Positions 25,980 through 37,545 of a stretch of DNA of 64,000 bases are shown here, in pieces. Under the pieces are notes generated by a model that was not told where the DNA came from, did no database searches, and saw only the letters and a program-made list of their open reading frames with translations. Position 1 is the stretch's first letter. The number at the start of each line of letters is the position of its first letter. Origin of the DNA: Ridgeia piscesae (lineage: Eukaryota > Annelida > Polychaeta > Sabellida > Siboglinidae); contig JAODUO010000118.1 in the NCBI GenBank assembly GCA_025642075.2, forward strand, positions 924,501 through 988,500. Reading direction: 5' to 3'. Made by a program: the position numbers and the translations under genes.

Positions 25980-27083
25980 ATGACCTATAAACAAGCAAAT
26001 CTATAGGACCCGATGATGTACCAGCAAGAATATTGCAACTTGCTGCCAATGAATTAGCCCCAACTCTCAGAGTAATCTTCCAAAGATCAATCTCCACCGG
26101 TGAACTTCCCCTCTCATGGTTGCAAGCCAACGTCACCCCCAATCTCTAAGAAGGGAGAGCGAACTCTCATCAAATTACCGTCCCATCTCCCTAACTTCAA
26201 TATGCTGAAAACTCCTTGAATACATCACGGAACACATTACCTATTCTTACATGATGGACCATCTTGACCAACACTCAGTTTTATCTGACAAACAACATGG
26301 CTTCCGCAGTAAACACTAGACTGAAACCCAATTAATGCTCACAACACATGACCTATCCAAATCTCTAAATAATAAATCACAAGTAGACATGATCATAATG
26401 GACTTCTCAAAAGCATTCGATACTGTCCCCCATAACCGGCTCATAGACAAACTAAAGATATATGACATCAACAACAAAAACATGCCTGGATTTCTAAATT
26501 CCTCACATGCCGTGAAGAGAGAGTGGTGGTCAGTGGAGAACATTCCCCCTGGACCCATGTTAAATAGGGTGTACCACAAGGCACGATTCATGGCCCTCTT
26601 CTCTTCCTGATATACATCAACGATTTACCTGTACAGAGAAATCAACAACCAGTTAGACTCACAAGAACTACAGAAAGACCTAGATGAATTAACTAAATGG
26701 GTACATGACTGTTAAACGGAGTTTAATCCCGACAAATGCTTTGTGATTAGACTAACGCATGCAAGAAATGTAAAACAAATTTAATTACTCTAGGAAACAC
26801 AACACTACAGGAAACAGACAGTCAATCCTATCTAGGAGTATGCATAACCAACGACCTAAACTGGAATAAACATATACATCAGATTACAGCCTCTGCAAAC
26901 CGCACCCTAGCATTCATCAGACGCAATCTCCGCTGCGACTGCCAACTGCTTACACAACCTAGTTCGACCACTTCTAGAACATTCATCATCAGTGTGGCAC
27001 CCGCACACCCAGATCCTTATCAACCCAATCGAAATGGTCCAAAGACGCGCAGCTCGTTTTTATCTTAACGACTATACATCTAG
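25980..27083 (+). mobile_element. Dead non-LTR retrotransposon, reverse-transcriptase part (CR1/jockey-like)
   Basis: Translated pieces in shifting frames follow RT order. They are GPDDVPARILQLAANELAPT (about 26006), PLSWLQANVTP, KQHGFRSKH, MDFSKAFDTVPHNRLIDKL (about 26399), GVPQGTIHGPLLFLIYINDL (about 26567), INNQLDSQELQKDLDELTKW, YLGVCITNDLNWNKHI and MVQRRAARFYLNDY (about 27034). Frameshifts and stops break it. The FADD catalytic motif expected between the LIYINDLP block and the INNQLDSQ block is missing, apparently through a small deletion. The 5' part, including any endonuclease, is absent. It ends directly in pentanucleotide repeats. Confidence 0.85.
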
Positions 27084-27262
27084 AGAAGAGAAGAGAAGAG
27101 AAGAGAAGAGAAGAGAAGAGAAGAGAAGAGAAGAGAAGAGAAGAGAAGAGAAGAGAAGAGAAGACAAGACAAGACAAGACAAGACAAGACAAGACAAGAC
27201 AAGACAAGACAAGACAAGACAAGACAAGACAAGACAAGACAAGACAAGACAAGACAAGACAA
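27084..27262. repeat. (AGAAG)n then (ACAAG)n arrays
   Basis: About 16 AGAAG units switch abruptly to about 20 ACAAG units at about 27164. The array follows the last codons of the retrotransposon remnant and may have grown from its 3' tail. Confidence 0.95.
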
Positions 27263-27702
27263 AACTTATCCAAGCTCCATCAAGCAATCAAAATGGCTGC
27301 GTGAAAACGTGCTTTTCGTTGTATATTTTGCTGAAATTCTGGTTTCAGAAGATTCTCTTTTATGACAAAAACCTTAGGAAATGTTGTTAAAGTGTCATAT
27401 GTACGTACATGCAGTAGGCCTACCTACTGTTTGCTCTAGGACATGGCATCGCAGTAGTAATAATTTAATTCACACATTTGACCGCTACCAACATTGTTAG
27501 CAAACGCAAAGCTTGGAGGAATTAAATTCTCAGGCATAATTCGGATTGTGACGTAAGCATCAATTGATGTCTCCAAGCAGTGTGTGGCGGTGTGCTTCAT
27601 TCGCATGTATCTCCATCAAACTTTGCACTGCCTACAATGTTGATAACATGACAACGATTATATATGATACCAACGTTACTGTGCTACAGAATAAATCATT
27701 CA

Positions 27703-28410
27703 AAGGCACCGTTTTATAGCTATTTTACACGCGTAGAATCTAATGATTTTTGTCGTTAGCATGCTTCGTCCTGGCCTGTACATAGACTAGTAGGCTATTC
27801 ATGACATAAGCGTAGGAATGTGGTTAGAGGTCTGATATTGCGGGGGTGCGGGGTACGTGGCTCGTAAAACACGTCCAACTGCACCCACATTAATTTAAAG
27901 CTCACGAAAACCTTATACTTCTTGCTAAAATGTTGATGTCAAACCTATATCCAGATAAACCCCCCAAATATTGGGGCTCAGAACCCCCTCGAATGCCCGA
28001 AGCCGAAGCATGTGTTATGAACAATACTCATGTGATCATATAAGTCCACGTGCGACCACGTGCGTCCAGTATAGCGGCAAAGTATAAGTATAGATCCATA
28101 AGATATATGAAGGCAGGCAACCGACAAACGTGAGCATCCCATATGGTCTAGTGGTTAGGATTCCTGCCTTTCACGCAGGCGGCCCGGGTTCGATTCCCGG
28201 TGTGGGAACTCTTAATTTTATTGTTGTGAATTGATGTTACTCAATATCAGCGATCAAGATTGTACTTCCAAAATTAGTGATGCCTTTTTGCAAGACTTCC
28301 ATCCCGACAGCTGTTGAGTTCTTGATACCGTTCGCCCGCCATAATGTACGTGATAAATAGAAATGTCGTTGTCGGCACCATGGCGTCATTTTGAAGGCGG
28401 TGATCGCGTC
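27703..28410. repeat. tRNA-Glu repeat unit, copy B
   Basis: This is a diverged duplicate of 25258-25885. It shares AAAGGCACCGTTTTATAGCT, AGCTCACGAAAACCT, CCACGTGCGTCC and ATATATGAAGGCAGGCAACC, then the tRNA, then CTTAATTTTATTGTTG. The offset between the tRNA genes is 2517 bp. Confidence 0.85.
28137..28208 (+). tRNA. tRNA-Glu (anticodon TTC), second copy
   Basis: All 72 nt are identical to the gene at 25620-25691. The flanks have diverged, which implies selection or recent conversion of the gene body. A TTTT terminator lies at 28216-28219. Confidence 0.97.
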
Positions 28411-31214
28411 ATGGCGTGTTGACGCGCAATGAAATAGGACGACTCTAATCCGGTGGACGTATTGCACGTATAATACACCCGCGCGCAATACGTTCTGTGC
28501 AATGCTAAGTATCTCGCGAATTGTACATAAATTCAGGCGTAGGATTGGCAGCGGGTAGCTAGTAGCTGCCCGCTGAATTTCGTTGTGGGCAAACATGGTT
28601 CTGCCCCCGCCATAGTATATAATGAACTTCTGCAGTGTGGCGGGGATTTTTTTTTGAACAGCCGCAGTCTTCCGGTGTCCCGACCGAGCCATAGGCAGGG
28701 GGTGGGTGTTAATGTATCACGTTAATATAAGATATACATTTATAAAAAATATTTGCATATTGATCGTGTAATTTTTTTTCCTTTTCCAAACTGAGATACA
28801 TTAATTAATTTTGGTGATAGGTCAGATTGGATACAAGAACATATTCATCCTCATAGAGCGCGAGGAATGAGAGGGACTACTGATCTACCCACAGGAGAAC
28901 ATTTAAACACAAAACTAATGCATACTTTTGAACAGTAGCATATTCTTTGTTTTGACATATTATTTGTCAGAAATAAAATATTCTTCTTGCATGTAGAACA
29001 TGCCACAAACTTCCCTGATTACATTATGCACTGGATAATTTTTAATTTTTTTTTTCTGATCTGGGTAGACACTTCAGGAACAAAATAATATCAACCAAGA
29101 ATTAAGGAAAGCATTACGGGGATAATCAACACTAAACATTACGCCATTAATAAATTAAATAATAATCAAAATTACTAGACTGATCAAAATTATTAAACTA
29201 TTGAACACACCAGTTCTTTTAAAAAATTGGGTACAAAACATGTTAACATTAGAACTGTAATCTTTCCTTTTTATTTTAGTGTAAATTACGAAAAATAAAA
29301 ACGTAACATTTCAATTTCAAATAAGTGTTTATTCCTGCTCTTGCTTAACCATAAGATAGACATAAGGCTACTTTACTTACCAAGATATTCCTGTCCCCCA
29401 TACTGGGGCATAGGCCACAAACAGAGTTCCTTCAAGTGCTTAATTTTCATTTTGTGTGAAACTTGTTTCTGCAGGTCAACCTACATTCCTGTTGCATCCA
29501 TGTGTCCTTTAGAAGGTTAATGTTGTATTTCTACCATATGCCCAATGTTTGCGAAAAGTTTCTTTTGAGCTTTGTAAGGCTATGCACTAGCTAGATAATC
29601 ACGAATATACAAACCAGTTGAAACCACATCTACACAAATTACATACGAACCCATAAACAATACATTGGAAAACGAACTGCCTTTGGCAAGATTTATTCCG
29701 AACTGTACATCTGTATGTATACAAACATTCACAGCAAAACAATTAACTATAATTATTAATATGTACAATATAAAATTCATTAAATGTTCAGGCAAGTCCG
29801 CGGTACATCTGTAACAAAGATACTGAACAGCATGAATTGAGCCAGGCATATAAAACTTGCGGTGCATATTTTTTCAGGAAGATCACACTTTGTGTTTTGC
29901 TGACACCAACAAACTCTGCTTGAGCATTCTACAAAATTACTTACATTACGGATAACCTACAAAATTAAACATGCAGCCACTATTTATGCTTGTAAATAAG
30001 AATGCATATCCAAATACATGATTACAAAATACTTTGTAAGTTCTCAGGCTGAAATGTAAAACAACGTTTCCAAGGAATAATACAAATATTCCCACAGGAT
30101 ACACATCGACAGACTGGACAAGAAACATTTCTATATTATCATCTTGCAGAGCCAACTGAAAATATTCAGCTATGGTATGTAATCCAAAAATTAGGGTATT
30201 CATGTTTGCGATACAGTCCCTCTAACCATATCCTAGCAGAGGCAACATCAGGACTGTTTTGTTGTTAAACTTCGCAATCAAGTACACATGATCAGCTAGA
30301 AATGCACGAGTGAAAATAAGACCATCTCGAAACTTCAAAGTTAAAACATTGCTAACTGTAGCATTTCGTGTCTGATAGGATATGAATAAGCATAGAAAAT
30401 GGACAGGGACATCGATATCGTTTGATACAATCTTGACTCCATCGTATACAATTTTGAATTGTACGAGATGCTAGATCCATATAAAACGGATGCAGGGTCC
30501 ATTTTGAAATGGGTCCAACTCGGACATAAACGTCCAACACCAGTTGATTACAGAAGTGAAATTCATGTTGAGAACTCAAAGAATTACATCAGAGTAATTG
30601 CAATGTTGAATTTCTAGATGAATAACAACATCCACGGGCTATCTACTTGGCTGCACTACATTCCTGGGCACATCCTACGCTGTTTATTCAACTGTGACAC
30701 AAGACAGGTTTCAGACTCACTCCACTTGCGCATTCATACAACGAGAGGCGTTTGTTCAGCACATATAGCAGAACACTGACCACTACCTACACTGGCCACT
30801 ACCTTTGGCTCTTGTGGCTGAAACTGGACAGGCGACTTGGAAACAACAACAACTGCAACTTGCTAAGACACACTGCGAAGACCGGGGTGGAAATCAGGGT
30901 TACATTCAGATCTTCTCATTTAAACCGAAAGCAGCAACACAGTTTCACTGTGCTGCTTTTTGAGTCTTATAAAGTCATAGCTGCCGCTGCTGCTGCAGCT
31001 GCTGCAGCTGCTGCTGCTGCATCGCTACGTATATAATACTATATGTACAACTGTTATGAGATACACCGCCTCCAGGACAAGTATCGTGGCTGGTGATCTA
31101 CCAAGGCAGCCGCCCCATCCCACCCCACCCCACCCCCACAATTGCACAGCAGTAGCTGCAACACACAGTTGTTGCATTCACTGCAGCAATGCACGAGAGA
31201 AACCAAGCATGGCT
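28411..31214 (-). other. Probable 3' UTR and downstream region of the LIM gene
   Basis: The sequence is AT-rich with no coding signal. Candidate AATAAA poly(A) signals on the minus strand lie at 30683-30688 and 29328-29333; I cannot tell which is used. A CTG/CAG-rich stretch lies at 30979-31022. A 151-codon frame at 28237-28692 overlaps tRNA-unit flank and looks random. Confidence 0.4.
30979..31022. repeat. Interrupted (CTG)n/(CAG)n tract
   Basis: This triplet run has GCAGCTG interruptions about 200 bp beyond the LIM-gene stop codon, so probably in the 3' UTR as CAG. Confidence 0.8.
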
Positions 31215-31544
31215 TCAAAGGTCCGTGATGCGGTACTTCTCGTTGCCGAAGTTGTTACTGTCATAAACAGCGCCACCTGGTGGTGCTGAACTTGTGACGC
31301 CGTTATTGGTGTAGGTGTGATATGATGTCACTTCGGGTGGGCGTGTCATCTGCACGTGGTAACTGGGCATGCTGACGGGTGAATAGCTGTCCCCACTGGT
31401 CAGACTCGCGCCGATGTTGTTCTGCTGCTCCGATTGACCTGTCATGACCCCCAGTCGGGTCATGTGACACGTACGGCACAGCAGGTGGTTGTCTAGCGGA
31501 TAGCAGCGTTTGTCTTTCTCGTCCGTCAGCTGCATCCCACAATC
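31215..31544 (-). CDS. Ajuba/LIMD1/WTIP-family LIM protein, last exon (end of LIM3 and C-tail)
   Basis: The acceptor CTCTAG precedes 31544. The exon opens [20 protein letters not shown], continues [11 protein letters not shown] and closes LIM domain 3. It corresponds to the family block YPLDxHLxCxxCHxxRL. After it comes a 78-residue polar tail rich in Ser, Thr, Tyr and Asn, ending NEKYRITDL and stop (31215-31217). The last three residues, TDL, fit a class I PDZ ligand (S/T-x-hydrophobic). The exon is 110 codons including stop, in phase 0 with the upstream exon. The tail is less conserved than the LIM part, so its exact end rests on the reading frame alone. Confidence 0.9.
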   Translation of the reverse strand, partial: DCGMQLTDEKDKRCYPLDNHLLCRTCHMTRLGVMTGQSEQQNNIGASLTSGDSYSPVSMPSYHVQMTRPPEVTSYHTYTNNGVTSSAPPGGAVYDSNNFGNEKYRITDL

Positions 31545-33029
31545 CTAGAGGAACAGGAAGTGGTAATCTCTTGGTGTAACATGAATACAAACATACCAGT
31601 ACCATTACACAAAAATATGTATGCACAAAACAAGGATAATTACTTAAATATTGTCACTATATGGATGTACACGTGTGCTGTATAATTCTACGATTGATTT
31701 ATGCTTCCATCCTGTTAATTTTTTTATTTTTAGTTAAACACATTTGACTAACAACAAACATCACCACTGTAGGTATAACTGTTTTACTTAAACCACAGCA
31801 CAGAAACCACTTCTTCAATCTTGATATATTTAATTCTCACACATAACCAGCGTGAATACGTAGCAAAATCGGCCTAGTGAAACCACCAGCAAAATGTCTG
31901 CTTTTCCAACAAAGCCACAAGGTGGCGCCACCGACAAGTCAACAACAAGGCTAGTGGAGAGCAAAAGGAAGCCTTGACACCCACCCACCGAATAAGATGA
32001 GAATTTGCTTGACATCTAGGTTGTCAGTGGCATACAGAGAATGGTTTTGTGTGGTTGCTAGGACACATACCAGCTACTGTGCATATCCACCATATTATTA
32101 GTACAAAGACTGGCAAAATGGTCCATTGACTAATAATAGTGGTAGCAACACATGCCAGAGATCAGATAAAGAGAATTATACGTGTAATGACGGAGAATCC
32201 TAATTCTCCTGTCGTTGTGTATAACACTTATTTGGCACATGGCAAAGGGGGATGTTTTCAGAGGAAATGTGTTCTTTGTGTGTAGTTCCATTAATGGTGG
32301 TAAACTTGACACACCAATTAAAATAACATACAATGACACACACCTCAGAAGGGTGGGTGGGGTACATGCAAAGTTGCCATTTACCTCTGAGGATGGCAAT
32401 CTTGTTAACTAAAACAGGATTAAATTAATGGAACTGATATGAACCCTTGACATATTCAGGAATTTTCGGGGGGAAGGGGCATATTTTAATACATGCAAAA
32501 TGGCTCAAACATGTGAGTACTGCCCTGTTTAAGGCATGACTACCATGTTTTTTTTTTGGGGGGGACAAAGACCTCACCAGCTGCTTTCACTGTGGGGACT
32601 CTCCTCTTGTCCTCCTGAAAATATGCTGGTGTGATCAAGAAAACTGGCAGTGTCTAGCAACAAGCACAGCCTAAAACTAATGCTTTATGACGTTTTGTGG
32701 TGTCCAACTCCATGCGAATATGTAGAAACAAAACCTGGTAATATATACACCAGCTACGCATGTTTTTAGCGGCACTGTTTCATTTGTCTTGTGACAGAGA
32801 CCAAGTAGTTTTGTAGTATTTTTATAACACACGCAAAAAGATGTGTAGTTAAGTTGGCTTTGAGCAATGTCTGGGCATGTCACATGTCTCTCACTTCCTT
32901 ACAACATGACACCAACAACTGGGGCTTCAGCTAAATGACATGGGATCATTTGTTGAAACAAAACAAAAATGCAAAATCTGTTACCCTGCTACAACTAGGC
33001 AGAAGTTTGGTGAGGGGGTAGATACTGAC

Positions 33030-33150
33030 CTCACAGTGGTAACAGTCGACGTGGAAGTCCCTATCTTTAGATACAACGCGTACAGTTTCTTCCGTGCCCT
33101 CTACGGGAGTAATAGCCTTCCCACAGGCTGCACACTTCGGGGCATAGACC
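33030..33150 (-). CDS. Ajuba-family LIM gene, exon for LIM2/LIM3 junction and first half of LIM3
   Basis: This 121-nt exon reads [20 protein letters not shown], then [20 protein letters not shown]. It carries the first zinc-binding half of LIM domain 3 (CAAC, then HVDC, then CYHCEDC across the junction). YAPKCAACG and VRVVSxDRDxHxxCYHCEDC are signatures of the Ajuba/LIMD1/WTIP group and differ from zyxin/LPP. The acceptor is TGTTTCAG before 33150 and the donor GTCAGT from 33029. One base at its 5' end completes the Lys codon begun in the upstream exon. It ends in phase 0. Confidence 0.94.
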
Positions 33151-33282
33151 CTGAAACAGGTGCACCACAGTCAGGTGTTGCAGCACAAACAACTAACTCA
33201 ACGGGTCTTGCCAGTGTATCATCAACAAGGGTTCTCTTACTTACAAAATTATAAACATTATCGACAGTAATACTAGTACACA

Positions 33283-34474
33283 GGATCTGTTACACGTCAA
33301 CACTGTTGATACTGTAACACAAGGAATGTCTTAGATGTCGACAATGTTGATACTGTAACACAAGGGATGTCTTAGATGTCGACACTGTTGATACTGTAAC
33401 ACAAGGGATGTCTTAGATGTCGACAATGTTGATACTGTAACACAAGGGATGTCTTAGATGTCGACACTGTTGATACTGTAACACAAGGGATGTCTTAGAT
33501 GTCGACACTGTTGATACTGTAACACAAGGGATGTCTTAGATGTCGACACTGTTGATACTGTAACACAAGGGATGTCTTAGATGTCGACACTGTTGATACT
33601 GTAACACAAGGGATGTCTTAGATGTCGACACTGTTGATACTGTAACACAAGGGATGTCTTAGATGTCGACACTGTTGATACTGTAACACAAGGGAATGTC
33701 TTAGATGTCGACGCTGTTGATACTGTAACACAAGGGATGTCTTAGATGTCGACACTGTTGATACTGTAACACAAGGGATGTCTTAGATGTCGACACTGTT
33801 GATACTGTAACACAAGGGATGTCTTAGATGTCGACGCTGTTGATACTGTAACACAAGGGATGTCTTAGATGTCGACACTGTTGATACTGTAACACAAGGG
33901 ATGTCTTAGATGTCGACACTGTTGATACTGTAACACAAGGGATGTCTTAGATGTCGACACTGTTGATACTGTAACACAAGGGATGTCTTAGATGTCGACG
34001 CTGTTGATACTGTAACACAAGGGATGTCTTAGATGTCGACACTGTTGATACTGTAACACAAGGGATGTCTTAGATGTCGACACTGTTGATACTGTAACAC
34101 AAGGGATGTCTTAGATGTCGACACTGTTGATACTGTAACACAAGGGATGTCTTAGATGTCGACACTGTTGATACTATAACACAAGGGATGTCTTAGATGT
34201 TGACACTGTTGATACTATAACACAAGGGATATCTTAGATGTTGACACTGTTGATACTATAACACAAGGGATATCTTAGATGTTGACACTGTTGATACTAT
34301 AACACAAGGGATGTCTTAGATGTCGACACAGTTGATACTATAGCACAATGGATGTCTTAGATGTCGACACTGTTTATACTATAACACAACAAGGGATGTA
34401 TCTTAGATGTCGACGCTGTTGATACTGTAACACAAGGGATGTCTTAGATGTCAACATTGTAACCAAAGGATATT
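33283..34474. repeat. 41-bp minisatellite, about 29 copies (block 1)
   Basis: The unit holds TGTCTTAGATGTCGACACTG, then TTGATACTGTAACACAAGGG. The period is 41 bp, measured between successive CAAGGGATG at 33361 and 33402. Every unit has a GTCGAC site. The middle copies are nearly identical; those after about 34170 diverge (TTGACA, ACTATAACAC). It sits in the intron upstream of exon 33030-33150, about 130 bp from the acceptor. Confidence 0.97.
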
Positions 34475-35180
34475 TTTTTTTAATTCGACATGTGTTTTAT
34501 TTCTGTTTAAAACAAGGGAATCTCTTAGAGTCAACATTGTGTCAATACAGCCAACATTTTTTGTTTAAAACAAGGGATCTTAAGTCAGCTTTGATACTGG
34601 TTTAAACAAGGGGGTTTTGATGTAACGCTTTTAGACTGTAAAACAAGAGTTCTTAATTGAACTGCGTACTTCACAAGGGTGTCGGTGACACAGTAGATCT
34701 TGTACACGGGACGTCTTAAAGGGGAAGTTGATACTGTCCAAGGGGGTGTCTTACACACACAGTGATCTGTAACACAAGGGATGCTTAGGAAAATTTTTCC
34801 CATGGCCTGTTTTGGTCGACACGGCTTAACACAAGGCCATGTCTTAAGAAAAGTTTTAAACACAAGGACTGAAGATGGAGTGGAAATTAACACAAGGATG
34901 TCTTAGATGTCGACACACACAACACAAGGGGAATCTTGATGTCAACACTTTTAACGTGGGGGGAACACTTTGCATAAAAATGGTGTCTTAGATTCATTAA
35001 ATTGTTTACAGGGTTGTCTGATGTCCACCAATACTACAGAATAAAGGGAGCAGAGTCAACCATTTTCAGTGAACCAAGGATGTCTTAGATTACACTGTTG
35101 GAAAACTTAAAACAGGGACTTATGCGACCTGTTAACTTTAACAAAAGCAGATGTAAAATTTTCTTTAAAACAAGGGATGT
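34475..35180. other. Mosaic of exon-flank sequence and 41-bp repeat, with corrupted exon copy
   Basis: Landmarks from 35618-36300 recur in the same order about 1.13-1.16 kb to the left. Examples are TCAACATTGTGTCAATACAG (34531 and 35689), GTCGGTGACACAGTAGATCT (about 34680 and 35838), CATGGCCTGT (34801 and 35943) and CATTTTCAGTGAACCA (35061 and 36187). Between them are scraps of the 41-bp repeat. The copy of the LIM exon inside is scrambled and not codable. This pattern suggests a false consensus of two read registers, or a real duplication later overwritten by repeat. Confidence 0.8.
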
Positions 35181-35625
35181 CTTTTTGATGTCGACGCTGT
35201 TGATACTGTAACACAAGGGATGTCTTAGATGTCGACACTGTTGATACTTTAACACAAGGGATGTCTTAGATGTCAACACTGTTGATACTGTAACACAAGG
35301 GATGTCTTAGATGTCGACACTGTTGATACTATAACACAAGGGATGTCTTAGATGTCAAACACAGTTGATACTATAGCACAAGGGATGTCTTAGATGTCGA
35401 CACTGTTTATACTATAACACAAGGGATGTGTCTTAGATGTCGACACTGTTGATACTATAACACAAGGGATGTCTTAGATGTTGACACTGTTGATACTATA
35501 ACACAAGGGATGTCTTAGATGTCGACACAGTTGATACTATAGCACAATGGATGTCTTAGATGTCGACACTGTTTATACTATAACACAACAAGGGATGTGT
35601 CTTAGATGTCGACGCTGTTACCAAT
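35181..35625. repeat. 41-bp minisatellite, about 11 copies (block 2)
   Basis: This is the same unit as block 1. Its right end repeats the odd variants at the end of block 1 (ACTATAGCACAATGG, CACAACAAGGGATGT) in the same order, so the two block ends are copies of one another. Confidence 0.93.
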
Positions 35626-35826
35626 AGGAGTATTTTTTGAATTCAAGTCACTGTGTTTGTTACTTTAGTACAAGCAATCTCTTAGTAGTCAACATTGTGT
35701 CAATACAGCCAACATTTCTTTACCACAATGGATCACGTATAAGTCAGCCTTGTTGCTGGTTAAACAGGAAAACCTGCCTAACGCTTGAGAAGTACGACTG
35801 AGTTCTTATGAACTGCGTGGACTCAC

Positions 35827-35957
35827 TTGTGGTAGTCGGTGACACAGTAGATCTTGTTGCTGACGTCTATGGTGAAGGGCACTCCGTCCAAGCACTCATT
35901 ACACACACAGCATCGGAAACACCCGGGATGGTAGGACTTGCCCATGGCCTGTAGGAT
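35827..35957 (-). CDS. Ajuba-family LIM gene, LIM2 exon
   Basis: This 131-nt exon reads [20 protein letters not shown], then [20 protein letters not shown], then DYH plus two bases of Lys. It supplies the second part of LIM domain 2: [10 protein letters not shown], and the closing YCVTDYH. [10 protein letters not shown] and [11 protein letters not shown] are strongly conserved across Ajuba, LIMD1, WTIP and the zyxin group. The acceptor is GTGTAG before 35957 and the donor GTGAGT from 35826. It joins in phase to exons at 37047 and 33150. A damaged copy of this exon lies in the mosaic to its left. Confidence 0.94.
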
Positions 35958-36317
35958 CTACACACAAACACAAGGCCATGGTCAGACAGTGTAAGACACA
36001 ACACTGAAGATGGATGGACTTGCCCACATCCTGTAGAATCGACACACACAAGCAAGGAAATCTGACATCAACACTGAACATGTGGAACACTTTGCATAAA
36101 AACTGCTTGTTTTTATTCATTAAATATGTTTACAGTTTGTCTGATGATCCTACCAATACTACAGAATAAAGGGAGCACGAACAAGCCATTTTCAGTGAAC
36201 CAACATGCCCCATATTGGTTTGGAATACTACACACGACTTCGCGACCTGTAATTTTGCAAAAGCATATGTACTTTCTTTAAAAACAATTTTTCTTTTAAA
36301 TGAAACTTAACTCAAAG

Positions 36318-36966
36318 GCGACTTTAAGATGACACCTAACTTGACTACTTTAAGATGACACCTAACTTGACTACTTTAAGATGACACCTAACTTGACTAC
36401 TTTAAGATGACACCTAACTTGACTACTTTAAGATGACACCTAACTTGACTACTTTAAGATGGCACCTAACTTGACTTGATGACACCTAACTTGAACTTTA
36501 AGATGGCACCTAACTTGACAACTTTAAGATGACACCTAACTTGATTACTTTAAGATGACACCTAACTTGACAACTTTAAGATGACACCTAACTTGATTAC
36601 TTTAAGATGACGCCTAACTTGACTACTTTAAGATGACACCTAACTTGATTACTTTAAAATGACACCTAACTTGACTACTTTAAGATGACACCTAACTTGA
36701 TTACTTTAAGATGACACCTAACTTGACTACTTTAAGATGGCACCTAACTTGGCAACTTTAAGATGACACCTAACTTGATTACTTTAAGATGACACCTAAC
36801 TTGACTACTTTAAGATGACACCTAACTTGATTACTTTAAGATGACACCTAACTTGACAACTTTAAGATGACACCTAACTTGATTACTTTAAGATGACACC
36901 TAACGTGGCTACTTTAAGATGACACCTAACTTGATTACTTTAAGATGACACCTAACTTGACTACTG
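36318..36966. repeat. 26-bp minisatellite, about 25 copies
   Basis: The unit is GACTACTTTAAGATGACACC followed by TAACTT. One or two copies are shortened. It lies wholly in the 1.1-kb intron between two LIM exons and ends about 80 bp from the exon donor at 37046. Confidence 0.96.
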
Positions 36967-37046
36967 TCACCAGAATAATGCAGCAAGGAGGATTTGTGGT
37001 GTGATAGAACTGCTGTGCGACTACAGTGTACATGACTTTTGCATAC

Positions 37047-37109
37047 CATTTCCATGATGAGGTGTCCGCAAACAGCACACTTCTCTGCAGTCTGCTGGAA
37101 GCCAGAATA
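37047..37109 (-). CDS. Ajuba-family LIM gene, LIM1/LIM2 linker exon
   Basis: This 63-nt exon encodes YSGFQQTAEKCAVCGHLIME plus M. YSGFQQxAxKC is the linker between LIM1 and LIM2 in this family, and CAVCGH opens LIM domain 2. The acceptor is GTTTCAG before 37109 and the donor GTATGC from 37046. Both ends are phase 0, so it joins ...CEEDYM upstream and [12 protein letters not shown] downstream. The open frame extends on both sides into intron sequence without family similarity. Confidence 0.94.
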
Positions 37110-37339
37110 CTGAAACGAACAATAGCAGCCATGATGCATCGTTCCTGACATTCTTCTTCTATCTGAATTGCCTCATTTGCAAAAGACGACGTGGGGTTTA
37201 TGGAGTTACCATTTAAACATAGTTAGTGATTTGTCCACAGGGTGTCACCACTAGCACCTGCTGACCTAGTTAGCTGTGGAAGCTTACTGGCTGAATGGTG
37301 CCGATAGTGCTTTTATGAAGTCATCGACACACTCGTACT

Positions 37340-37545
37340 CATGGTGAATGGGTCCAGTGAATCAATGTTGCCGTCACTGTCAGCAAACATTTGGACACTG
37401 TCCACTTCAGAACAACACTGGACAGTGTAAATAATCCGTTCTATGAACACTAGCTGTCTATCACACTTGAGTGTTGCTTCAAGTAAAAGGCGATGTCCAC
37501 CAGAAACATACTTTTCATGACTACTGGGAAGATAATTCAAATGCA
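37340..37545. repeat. Dispersed repeat, copy 1 (similar to 39470-39620)
   Basis: GTTCTATGAACACTAGCTGT and ACCAGAAACATACTTTTCAT recur with changes at 39510 and 39590 (GTTCCATGAACAACGCCTGT, ACCAGAAATATATCTTTCAT). Two diverged copies of an unknown element lie in one intron. Confidence 0.5.

Noticed and set aside
28237..28692. 151-codon minus-strand frame beside tRNA-Glu copy B
   Set aside because: No domain is recognised, and the homologous flank of copy A does not keep the frame.
34680..34815. Second LIM2 exon (possible paralogue)
   Set aside because: The text is interrupted by scraps of the 41-bp repeat and cannot be read in frame. It is reported as a mosaic instead.
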